Positions 31,724-44,600 of a DNA stretch of 64,000 nucleotides are shown piece by piece. The notes under the pieces are model-generated. The model worked only from the letters and a program-made list of their open reading frames with translations, was not told the DNA's origin and searched no databases. The DNA comes from Atrina japonica. Lineage: Eukaryota; Mollusca; Bivalvia; Pterioida; Pinnidae. The stretch is taken from NCBI GenBank assembly GCA_030159075.1, contig BROG01000127.1, forward strand, positions 509,001 to 573,000, read 5' to 3'. Every line of letters starts with the position of its first letter. Position 1 is the stretch's first letter. Both the position numbers and the translations under genes were made by a program.

Positions 31724-32146
31724 CAATTACATAAAATGTTAGAAAGACTAATTTTTATCATTGTAGGACCCATGCTGAATCTTACAATAACAATGTAATT
31801 GTACAAAATCAGAAAATATCCAAGAGTAACATATATATTATTTATGTATCACTGTAACTGTAATGTCTCTATTAGTCTTAATAGAACATGCTCTAAGCAT
31901 ACACAGATAAAACAACCAGAACAGACTGTCCTATTTACATGCTTTATTCTAACTAACCAAAACTATTTACATTTAACAGAAACTTTCGGTACCCACCAGA
32001 GCTGTCAACATTAAACATTATCAAATAAACATTAAACTGTGTATGACCATTGCAGTGGCTACATTAGAATAGGTCAGGATGACAAACTGATATTTCAGAT
32101 AAGAACATTACAGTAACCATGCATAATGTCTTCATATGGACAAATG
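31724..32146. repeat. Direct repeat, right copy, interrupted by a MITE
   Basis: It matches 16920-17082 but is split after 'ATTTATGTATCAC' by a roughly 260-bp TIR element, then resumes at 'AACCATGCATAATGTC'. It lies 107 bp before the FNTB start codon, so probably in its promoter or 5' UTR. Confidence 0.88.
31855..32114. mobile_element. PIF/Harbinger-like MITE (TAA target site)
   Basis: The ends CTGTAATGT and ACATTACAG are inverted and each is flanked by TAA. The uninterrupted copy at 17050 shows a single TAA at this site, a direct empty-site comparison. There is no coding capacity. Confidence 0.75.
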
Positions 32147-32252
32147 AATAATGATATACAGCTACATCTGTTAAATTGGATACGGGTACGCGATACCGGT
32201 TTTATTCACCAATATTTTGCGGAGAGAACTCTTCAGTAAATTTATTTGAATA

Positions 32253-32693
32253 ATGGATTCCCAGAAACCAAAAGATAACTTCAGATGCACTAACCCCTCT
32301 ATTGACAAAGACCGATTTAATGACGAAGGAAACGTTACCTTCTCTTCAAAGGAACAGGTGATCATTGCATTTCCTGCACAGTTCGTCAGTTGGTGGATTA
32401 TATTTCATAATATGATAATTGACAAAACGTCTTGCATGATAGCCGCCGTGCGTGTCTGTGGGCCTACATTACAGACACTTGTTTCTATCAGTATCAATGC
32501 CAATGGGGAATTGTGTATTGACACATTGTATGGGGACCCAATTGACCGACAGCAAGGCTATAGATTTTGTTTGCATTTAAAGAATCGTCAGACTCCTTGT
32601 TTCTATCAATGTGATGGGGTAACGAATTACGTAATTACTGCAAAAAAAGTAATTTTCGACCCCACCCCATTGATAAGAAACGAGTGTCTGTGA
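32253..32693 (+). other. Long open frame reading from FNTB exon 1 through its donor into intron 1
   Basis: The exon 1 frame does not stop at the GTGATC donor (32358) but continues 111 more codons to TGA at 32691, 146 codons in all. The added part contains SISINANGELCIDTLYGD and is not obviously repetitive. It could be an intron-retained isoform, a different nested gene or chance. GTGATC is a weak donor, which makes retention conceivable. Confidence 0.35.
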
Positions 32694-35600
32694 CTGAAAG
32701 TGAAAGAGGCAAAGATAATGTTTAAATGATTCTTAAAGATCAACAGTATCTGGTCATCATACAGTATAAAACGGACTGAAATTTCACCTATCACTGATTA
32801 AAGCGGTGGTGCATAAATACAGCAAGGACACCACAAAGTACCGCGAACATTACCAAATATGGAATTGGGCCGAATTTTATAAATTCAGTAAATGATATCT
32901 TTGTTGAAACTATTGAAATTATCACTAGAATGACTCGAGATAGCAATTACCACATGACATAAAATATATTATGGAATAAACTTGGCTAGTTTATAATTTA
33001 TAAATTCAGAAGAAAAAAATGATTTGAAAATTTGCTACCGCAAGGACTGAAATGATTACCACAAGGACTTGAATAATCACCACAAGGATATATACCACAA
33101 GGACATAAAATAGAACATGAAATAGAAATCAAAAGAATTACTTTGAAAACACAGTTCTGTGATCAAGCTGTAAAATAAATAAAATTCATACAATACACCT
33201 AGATTAGATAAGAATAATAGATAAATAATAATAAAATATAAATAAACATGTATATAATGAAAATTTAACAAATAAATTATGTAAAAAACAATGTAATAAA
33301 TAATTAAATAATATATGTAATTAATAAATACTGTCATTGTAAATAAAATTTATATAAACCGCACAATTTCATCCAGTATTTCATTTTATTTCTTATATTG
33401 TATTTACTTGCGGTACATTCTGGAGTCCTTGCGGTAAATTTGCGATCGCCTAAATATCTCCAATTAATTATTACGTATTACAATGACAATTTTATAATTT
33501 ATTTAATCAATTTAATCATTGCGAGGTCCTTGCGGTACTTTGCAGGGTTCCTTGCGGTACTTTGCGGTTCCTTTAGTGATATATTAGAAATTCTGCAATG
33601 AGAGATAATTATCATGATTTATTTTTATTTTTCAATTGGAAAGCCATTTAATTTGATTTAAGCTAATAATATATATGAATTTAATTATTTATGCATGTTT
33701 TTTAAGTTTCTTGTTTAGTTTTATATGTAAATCTTCGAAATTCGATAAATAAACAAAATTCAAATATGTTCATCACTAATCCATGATTGCCACATTGGCA
33801 TGAATATCAATAAATGCGTTCTTTTACTTGGCGCTTTTACTTTAGCATAATGACATTACAAGTAAAATATTATAAAATAAACAATTGTTTTTCTGATAAA
33901 ATAACATCATTTTCTATCATTTCAGTGGTAATTTTGGAAACATGGTAATTTCGGCAAATAGTGGTAATTTCAGTATTTATATGCACCCGATTAAAGTACA
34001 TTTGACAGTCTGAAGCACTACATTGGTCTAGACATGCTTGGATTCCCCATAGTCTATTGTTATCTGCAATGAACATGACCCCGAAGTTATGACCTAACAA
34101 CCCAAGAGAAGCAGACAATGATAAAATGATGTGAAAAGAAATATCTTCAAGAAATACTCTAGCTAGTCCACATCACATTAAATTAAAACTTTTTAAGTAA
34201 TTTTGTAAAGCAATTGAACCAATCATCAGAACAGTTTTTACTGATGTCAGTATGTTTTTAGAATCAGAAAATAGATTGACAAGTTATTAACTTGATTGTA
34301 TTTGCAATTTTTCAGCACTCCCATCCCTTAAAAAATCGTCATGGAATAGAACTTCTGATTTAATTAATGCATAGCACACATTAAGCCATGAAAAATATGA
34401 CTCATTTTAACTCATTAGGACCCTGCACTACAAAATTAATAACACATAAATAGATACAATTAATGATGATTAAAATATATATATATACATGTAGATATAC
34501 ACATAGAAAGAAAGAATCTTATAGGTATGAACAAAATAGGTAAATAAAACTTAAAGTAAAGCAAATGAATGGATAAGTGAACTTTTCATTTTCCAGATGG
34601 GACTCCCCAGATTTTCACCCTTGGGTCCCAGGGACTCTCCAGATTTTGCTCGACTAAGAGCCCTGTTCACTGAGCAGATCTCACTTGTCAATGGAAGGAA
34701 GAACTTTATAATGGCCTAGTCAATCATCCGATATAAACCCTTAGACTGCTATGCATAACTATTGTTGTGCCACCATTAATAGGCACTAAGTTTATATGCA
34801 CAACTATAGTTGGGTTTTTTTCTGACTCATCATTGTAGATGTTGTCATACAGGGTTTTCACCTGTACAGGTGACAATGACACATTACTCAAGATATGACA
34901 GTATCTTTATAAAGTATAAACACTGACAAACATTTTGATGTATGTTTTATCTCTGTATCTTGTACACTTTTTGAATTATCTGAAATCCAAAAGTGTATCC
35001 TAATTATTTTTAATTATGAATAATTAATGCAGCAGTGAGAGCCTATATTGACTCTATTAATGTAGCAATCAAAGGGTTAATATTATTGAAAATATGTGGC
35101 ATTACATAAAACTGCATTCTTATAGAATATATCTGAATAAAGCTTTGTCACTACATGTGTTTGTATAGAACACTAATATGAACTAAGGCAATGCCTTGAA
35201 AGCAAAGGTATCTCTCTGTTTTACAAATGAGGGAAGTTATTTCAATATTATTATTAAAGACAGTAACAATATTGAAAATTGGAGAGTTTGTTAACTCATC
35301 AACCCCTGAACAATAATGGACTCTTCTGTAAATCAATGACTAGGACCAGTCCAAATGTATCTTTAGGGGTAAATGGGTTAGCACACAAGAGTTGTGCACA
35401 AAGTCACACAAGAGTACTGTGTGCACAAAGTCGTCAGATCACATATTCGTATTACTGTTGTATACATAGATTTATTGCGGGTTAACTCTGTTCCCATGAC
35501 CATCACACACAAATTGGTGTCCGGTCAACTGGGGACTTTTCTTTTGGTCAACTCAGTATTTTACATAAGGATGTCTCAGTACCTATCTAAGGATATCTCT

Positions 35601-38600
35601 ATTCTGATCAGTCTTAATTATATCTTTATATCCTTTCATCAGTTGATGTTATAGAATGGCAAAAATCACATCAGCTAGGACTTTGTCGGTAGATATCATG
35701 GTAATCATTGAAACAATGACATTTTTGTTGGTGAGAAACAGAACTGGATGAAAACGTGACAATTGAAATGAAACCACAACCTAGTTTTAATGATGAGTGG
35801 CCTCCCTCAGTTAAAACAAACAATTGTTATGTTTGCTGGAATACTGCTCAGATCATCTGCATTTGAACCTTATCATTTAAAATACTGTCAATATGAAGGC
35901 TTGCAATCTGTGGCAAGTAGCTAAAGTCTGCTAAAATATCCATAGGTAAGATAAAAACTATGGTAGAAAAAAGTACCAAGTTTACCAGACACAAGTACCA
36001 AATAATCTAATACAAGCCCTGAGTTTCCCACCAAAGTACCAAGAATTCTTGATATAAAGTTGACTAGCATTCCACTAATTCAGAAAATCAATTTACATAC
36101 TATCCAAACACAAATTCTGGATATCTTTATGTACAATCTGGACCAATTAGTACAAGTTTTACCTACACAGATTTTGAACATTGGACAAATTGAACTACCG
36201 TATTTTATGGCCTATAAGTCGATATTTCGAACATTTTTGGAAAAATCCAGGCTTAAGTATTAAATAGGTCGAAACTAGGTCGATGTCGGCAAAGATGGAA
36301 ACATGAATGGGAGAACACAGAAATTGCATCGTTTATGTTTATGCTAACACGATGGTAGCCTATTAAAATAATCAGAGTGATCGGCCTATTTTTTGCATCA
36401 CTTATATTACTCGTGTGTACTTACCTGTTCATCATTAAAATTCTTTATGCTGTTTGAGCAATTGTCAAACAATTAAATACTCAAGGTTTAGTAGATCCTT
36501 ATCAGTCACGTTCCAGTGAACAAGCTTGTCTGAAGAAGTCACAGTGGGGTATATCATTCAAAAGTTCGGTATAAATTATCTTGTTTCTTTTGAACTTATT
36601 GTAACTTGATCATTATTTTGTCACTTGATTTGCACAGTGTAGAAGAATCACATAGCTACAAAATACTTTACTGAATTACTTTAGAAACAGATACAAGTTA
36701 AATATTTCACTATTTTTTTTAAAGATAAGTCGATGCGGCGAATAGGTCGAGGAGAGAAAAAAAGATCGTAAGTAAAATAATCTATCAGTTTTCTTTATTT
36801 TGAGTAGACAGATTGTAAATTCGTATCTTGTGTTTTATAGGTTGCTGTAGAAGAATCCATAGCTAAATACTTTACTTACTTTAGAAACAGATGTAAAGCT
36901 GAGAAAGAGTAAGTAAAATATATACCGTACATATAGGCCGACTCTTTTTGATTGTTGATTTATATCATGCTAAGAATTTCTCTCTTATATACAGATGTCA
37001 CCAACTTTAGGTGAAGTGATACATATTTTGACCTGATTATGGACTGATGCTAATGCTCTGAGGGCCTGTTGTGACACAGGACTTCTGTTTTAAGTTTCAT
37101 CCAAAGGACTCCTGACTTTCATTTTGTATAGCCAAGCATCTTTTAAAGTCTTTGGTACTGGGAAACAACCCCAGGACCTTCTGCAAGCCAGTATAGCTGA
37201 TTAGCATTATTCTTTGTATATGATTTGAAAAATTATTATTCAATTTAAAATCTTTTAGAGGTGTGTCACTCTCTTACGATGTGAGGTGTTCAAAGAAATA
37301 AGATGGACAGATTATATTCATCAACTTTTTATGTGTGCTTTTAGATTCTTGATGATGCAGGCTTTATTTCTTAAATTTTTAATAGAACAGAATCACTGTA
37401 GAATTTTCTGAAATAATTTTTATTTTCATCGTGCAGGATATTGTAGACTAACTTGTTCATATTGATCATCTGTATGCTAATATACAGAGTATGATTTAAT
37501 TTTTTTTTAATATTTTATTTCTAGCAATCCAGATGTGTTGAAACTTTACAGAGATTTACATTATGAATTTCTGAAGAAAGGTTTACATCACCTGTCGGGA
37601 TCATATGAGGTATATTTTCAATATTTTGATACAGTAACCAAACTTGGACTGTAAGTTCATCTAAGGGTTGCTCACACTTCCTGACATCACAATGCGCCTA
37701 GAGATGGGGTGGGGTCAAAATGTAGGACATTACAAAAATTTGTTGGGACTGAGGGCATTGTGTTACACAAACACATCTTGTTTCTTATATATATATATAT
37801 GTTTTGTTTTATGCCACAGTCAACAATATTTTGGTTGAATATTGCCGACTGGTTTTTAATGTCTGAGGAGAAAACCTGGTTATAATGTACCTGCTAAAAG
37901 GCCACCAATATTCTGCAAGTAAACTGGCAAACATCCTCACTTAATAAGCTTAGGTGCCATCAGGGCTCAAATCCACTTGGACTAAAGTCAGTATTCTTCA
38001 TTGTTTACTTTACTATGTTCTGACCACATGACCACCGAGGCTCAAATCCACATGCACTAGAGTTGGTATTCTTTGTTATTTGTTTTACGATACTGTGACC
38101 ACTTGACCGTGGAGCCATTTTACAAGTATGTGTATCAGATTAACGTCTCATGTTTTACTGTAAATTTGTATTTGGTTATACTACATTTGTATTTGATTAT
38201 TTGGTAGGTCCTGGATGCTAGTCGACCATGGTTATGCTACTGGATCATCCATTCTTTGGAATTATTGGGTAAACATGTGGCAGATGATACAGCATCTAAG
38301 TGAGTATATACATCAATAATTTGACTCCCTGGCAATCCATTTCTTAATTTGCTTATCTTTTTAGCTCACCTACCTGAACCAAAGGTTCAAGTGAGCTTTT
38401 CTGATCACTTTTTGTCCGTCACCTGTTGTACCGTCTGTCCATTAACTTTTCACATTTTCGACTTCTCCAAACCCACCCCTGAAGGGATTTTGATGAAACT
38501 TCATAGGAAGCAAGTACTCAAGATCCTCTACCTCTACCTCAACTTTGTGCTGCACAGAATTTTTTTCCATAATCCATTGCATTTATACTCAATGTTTTCC

Positions 38601-41600
38601 AAAAAATGAAAAACAATCCTTAAATAATTACATATCGCTGATACCAACGTGAAGCTAAATCAATTTCTGTTGAGCTCTCAAGAACATGTGTGTTTTCTGG
38701 TCCACGGAAAAATGAAAATAAAAGCAGAATAGAGGGGATATCATCGAGTAGGAGGTGCTTGTTATGCAAATGGCACGTGAAATTTATTATGAATATGTTC
38801 CTGTCCCTTTTGAAAACTATCAAATTAACGTGTTTGTCAACTTATCGCTATACATACATGTAACCTGCCTTAATGAGATTCCCTGTGCATATTTCCTTTA
38901 TTTATACACCCTATATGGTGACCACATGCCTTACATAACCAGCGACTGCTCGATTTCAGCGGACGGTCACTTGTATACTGTGTGTATTGATATCACAAAG
39001 GGAGGTAACTCGAACATTGAATGTTACAATATCCAGTTCTCGTTTCCGTGGAAGTCGGGGAAAATAGCCATGTCCATTGTCGGGTGTTTACACGACATTT
39101 ATCACAACTTTTGAAGATAATCACAATTAAATTGGGATGTAAAGCTAAACTTTTTGTGTAATGGGTCTGTTCATAATGGATTTCAAACAGAAACGATGTC
39201 TTCAACAAAAAACAAAGTTTTATCCATTGCCGAAAGCATTGATGTCTGTAAGTGAAATTGGTGATAAATCTTTTTGCTACATTGCGACTTTAAGCCCTGA
39301 TTATGTTGATGAACACCCCGTACAGTTATTTATATTAATTAATACAAGACAGAGAACGTTGTTTGGTTGTTTATTTAGTCTAGACAGAGTATATGTTCAT
39401 GTACCATGTTAATAGCCCTAAATAGGATTGTTTACGTTCCCTACAAGCCCTAAAATTTGTTTTAAATCACAGCCATTTTTCGCGATGAACAAATTTATTT
39501 TACCTGTTCCCAGTGTCATGTTTGGTTTAAATTTAAGTAGGTTCCATAAACGCTCACGTTTATTTTGAAATGAATGTAAATGCATGACAGACAATATTTA
39601 AAGTTTGTGCGGAAGTAGGCAGAACTTTCTGCCATGATTTTAAGCGATTTTTTTTTTGTTGGTAGAATCAGGCACAAAAAAAAAAATCCCTTAAAATCAG
39701 AGCTTAAAGTTCGGCCTAGAGCAGAAGATACAACAAATAAAATTTAGAATGTTAATTTTGAATTTATTCAGAGGCAGGAATTTTTTTTTTTAAGTTCTAC
39801 ATTAATTTGATTTATTTTCATTTCATATATGTTAGATAGAAGTAGTTTGATTCCCATGGCTATTTTACCAAAATAACAACCCATTTCAGTACTTTCAGTA
39901 CTTTGAATTAGATGGATCATTTTTATTTATTGTCACTTCTGTACAGAATTGTTTTCACATATATTGATGTATTATTTTTTCCACCACAGTGTTGCTCAGT
40001 TCCTGAAAAGATGTCAGTGTCCTACTGGAGGTTTTGCAGGTGAGTTGCTTCAGTTTACTCCTGGTTTTGACTTAACAATCTTTTTATTTGGCGGATTACA
40101 TATACTTCACCTGTAAGAAGAAAAAAGGGGCTGTAAATGAAGTGTGACAAAGTTTGACTTTTGCTATGAATTTTGTGAGATTTCATGTCTCGCACAAAAT
40201 ACCCATATGATGAACAACAAATCCACAAGTCTGATACTATCCCAATCCCACACTGAACCAGTCAACTTTCCTTTCATATTTTATAAATTCCTTTATCCAT
40301 GCCTATTTTTATTATCAGATGTTCAATAATATATAACTTTAGATAGTGTGTAACCAGTTATTTCTGTGGTACAAAATTTTCATGATTTCAGTTATCAAGA
40401 GGTCATATTTTTATTATCCATTAAAAGGGTGTCATTGAACTTCATGTGTAGCATGTTTGACACCAATATTTAATGGATCGGGTTTGGTGTTGGTCTGATC
40501 TGTTATCTTCTTTGAAGAGAAACCTGGTGTGGAAAATGGCAGAACCTACATGGTGAATATGCTGTTGATATTGTTTGTTTTTATTTCATTTTCACTGATA
40601 TTAATGCTAGAAAAAAATGTTTGGTAATTTATTTGCCCTTTTAAGGCTTTGTTGTCCATGGCACTGTAGACAGCAACATTATTTTTTATTCTGAATAGAA
40701 GATAAAGTAGCTGATAAATTCTACTGCTTTTCATGAAAATAACCAACACAATTTGTCAGCTGTTGAATTCTGTTGAAATGCCTGCTACTTTAGATACTGG
40801 TTATTATTGATGCAATGCTACACTTAGAATCTTTTGTTACAGGTGGACCAGGTCAAGATGCTCACTTAGCACCAACATATGCAGCGGTCAATGCATTATG
40901 TATACTAGGTACAGAAGAAGCATATCAAGTTATAGACAGGTATTTGCTAGACTTTAACACTTTGACACTAAGTGACCTTAGCTGATCAGTGTCAACTCTG
41001 GTCATCCAAAAACTAAGTGACCTAAGCTGGACAGTGTCAACTTGGGTCATCCAAAAACAAAGTGATCTTAGCTGGTCGGTGTCAACTTGGGTCATCCAAA
41101 ATCTTCAACACAGGGAATCTGAAGCCTTCTATGGAGCACATAGTGTAAACTTCATAATGAAAGGGACAAAGTTATGATTTGAGTATGTTGATGTAAGTTT
41201 GGCATTGTGCTGACCAACTGATGGAGAAAAGGAGCTGAAACTGAACAAAGCCTCCCAGATCCACTACTCAAGCCTACTCTGTAGGGGCAAGCACATGTAA
41301 CAAACACCACCATAGTTCCATGTTAAACACAAGAAGGAACTGCAGAGCTAAAATGGTAGTTTCAGCGTGCAGCAAGGTCTTTAAGTAGACGCACTGCACT
41401 TTAAATCACCACTTACCGTACTGTTTTGCCAAGATAGTTTGCCAGATTACTTGCAGAAAGCCGCTTGTAATTTCCCAGGAACATTGTGACCAGGTTTTCT
41501 CCTCCAACATTGAAAACTTGCAACCACCTGGCACCATGTAATTGTATCTACAGTAGAACCTGTCTTGAGAAACCACTGTCATAAAAGACCACCTGTCTTT

Positions 41601-44600
41601 TGAAACCACAAAACCACATTCTGAAAACCACTTGGCTAATTAGCATTTTAAATAAAACCTCTTTTGAGAGACCACCTGTCTTCAGTGGCTGAAAGTGTGG
41701 TCTCTCGAGACAGGTCTCACTGTATTAGAACTTAAATTAAAACAATATGTGTGGTCAGAAATTATTGTATTTTTCTGGTGTAACTAAAGAGAACGTTTAA
41801 CTGTACTTATATCTGTCTACAGGGAGAAACTACAATCGTTTTTGATGAGGATGAGGACACAAGAGGGAGCTTTCAAAATGCACGAGGGTGGAGAAATAGA
41901 CATAAGGTAATTTGACCTATATTCTTTTATTCAGCAATATATAAGAATTAGGATGTATTTTGATAATGACATGAAGATTCGTTTCATTGGGAGTGTCAAA
42001 TGTCATGGTTTTATTATTGTAAAAGTGGAAAATTTCGCCCCTAAGAATTTTTGTCCTTTTACTTCAAAAAACATATTCACCTTGTCTTGAATCTGCCCTA
42101 AATCAACATGGCATATGGCATATTTTGTCCATGCATCAGTTATTTTGCTTGAAAATTTTGCTTTCATTTCAAATTTGCCATCTCATCCAAGGAACAAAAC
42201 AGCAAAATTTAAACTAGAGGGAAAATTTGACTCAATTTTTAGTCCCCTACCGGTGATAAACAGTGGACTATGAGTTTTGCTCAGTCCATCACTCAATCCT
42301 GCTAAGATTTGGGTTGAAGCTATGTAATTGCTCACAGTTCACTTTTTTATGGGTTTCATGCATAGAAGACATGTATTGATTCATCAATACTCTCATGCTT
42401 GTTTTGTTTAAGACAGTAATCTGTAATTTTTTGGTTTCAGAGGAGCATACTGCGCTGCCAGTGTGGCAAGGTTGACAAACATCATTACGCCAGAATTGTT
42501 TGATGGTACGCCAGAGTGGATAACATGGTGAGCATACAAAGAAGAAAAGTTGATGTATGACAAACAACATCTTGTGTAATTAAGTGTTAATTACCATGGA
42601 AATCTAGCATATTATAAATTACAGGGCTTCACAATTGATGTAGGGTGCATGACATACCCTGTAATTAGATGTTAATGACCATGTAAATCTAGTGCGTTAT
42701 GAACTACAGGGCTACACAATCACATTTGTCCAACTGTGTATGACAAGTCCATTTTACAATTGGATAAGTAAATGTTACTTCAACATTACTTTGAAATTTT
42801 TATGCCCCCAGCCTAAAAGGTCCGTCGGGGGGATATAGTGTTTGGATCATCCGTCTGTCTGTCCATAATTCCGTCCCGCTTACATATAAAGTTGGGGTTG
42901 GGGGCATTTGTGTTTCAAAAACACATCTTGTTTAAAACAAAATTAATTCCATGAAAATAACTTGTTTTAACATAAAACTTGTATCACTTGATTTTTGGAC
43001 ATGCAATTTTTGTATTCGGACAAGCAGATTTCAACACAATGTGCCCTGCAGGACAAACAGAAATTTTTATGAATATTGACCCCTGAATTGAGAAGGTTAT
43101 ATTTAACAATTTCAGTAATATTGCATGTTATTTATCAACATGGTTACATTTCAAAATATCTCAAAAAGATCATTTAGGTCATTAACAATCATTTCAGAGG
43201 TTAATACAAGAGTAGATCACAAAGTGGGCATAAAAAGGGGCTCAAACCAAGATGTGACCAAGCAAAATGTTTAGATCACTTTAATAGACCATTTTCGAGT
43301 TTCCCTTTTATCAGAATAGTTTGTACTCGAATCATGTGACTTCAGCTGAAAGTTGGTCAAGATCCATTTCAGTTATGTAATGTTTTTGTTGACAACATTC
43401 AGCGATATCTGATTTCAGCTCATCTGCGAGGAATTATCTTACATTTAAGTATGGAAAGAGTCATCTCTCTTCTGTATTTAAAGCTATTTTTCAAATCTGG
43501 CACTATAGTATTACTTCATGATATTCATATTCCTTGTTAAATATGCGATAAACTGCTTATCTGATATGTAATGACGCCCTACTTTTGTAATGACGCCCTA
43601 CTTTTGTAATGACGCCCTACTTTTGTAATGATGCCCTACTTATGTAATGATGCCCTACTTTTGTAATGACGCCCTACTTTTGTAATGATGCCCTACTTAT
43701 GTAATGACGCCCTACTTTTGTAATGACGCCCTACTTATGTAATGATGCCCTACTTTTCTCTTTGAAACTGTACTCTATTTTGACGAACTGTGATATAACT
43801 TGACAACTCGTAAATGGTGTATTTGAAAGAATCATAGTTTTAAATGTTCTGTTAGTTTGCAGAAGTTAAACTGCAATATTTTATGAGTAAATGTTTTATT
43901 TCAGTTGTCAGACATATGAGGGAGGGTTTGGAGGTTGTCCAGATATGGAGGCCCACGGGGGATATTCATTTTGTGGAATAGCAGCTTTGACAATACTTGG
44001 ACACGCAAAACTATGTAATGTTGAAATGCTTTTGGTAAGTTAAAATTTTCTCTTTTCTATTTACGAAAAGATAGAGTCGGCCTGGCTCAGTTGGAGTTTG
44101 AGTCCAGCCAGCTTCAGGTTGGTTTCCTGTCTGTTGGATGAGACAGTAAAAACCGAGGCATTTTCTGGCGTCTCCATATGAGTGGGAGTTAAACAACAAT
44201 AAACAAACAAACGAAAACATAAGTTTGTTTCCCCCCTACCCTCTCAAGATAAAAGTTGAAAGTTTGAAAAGCATATTGTTTTGGTCTCTCTTATTGCAAC
44301 ATTTTGATGTTCAGTAACTTAAGTTTTTTTTAACTCAGATTTTAATAAAATTCAAATGCAACATCCCTCAATATTTGCCATAGTTGTTGGACTTCAAAAA
44401 TTTTCATGAATGATTTTGTTCTTTGAGAAAGGGCATGATGTTTCTCAAAAACATCATATACACAGTATTATCATTTTTAAATGGTTTGTTTATATTTCAC
44501 AAAAATGATGTTCACCTTATATGTTAGGTTATAAACTTGATTTAACTGTGAGGAATTCCAGATTATTTTTTTTGGAAGAAACGAACTTTGACCACCGACA

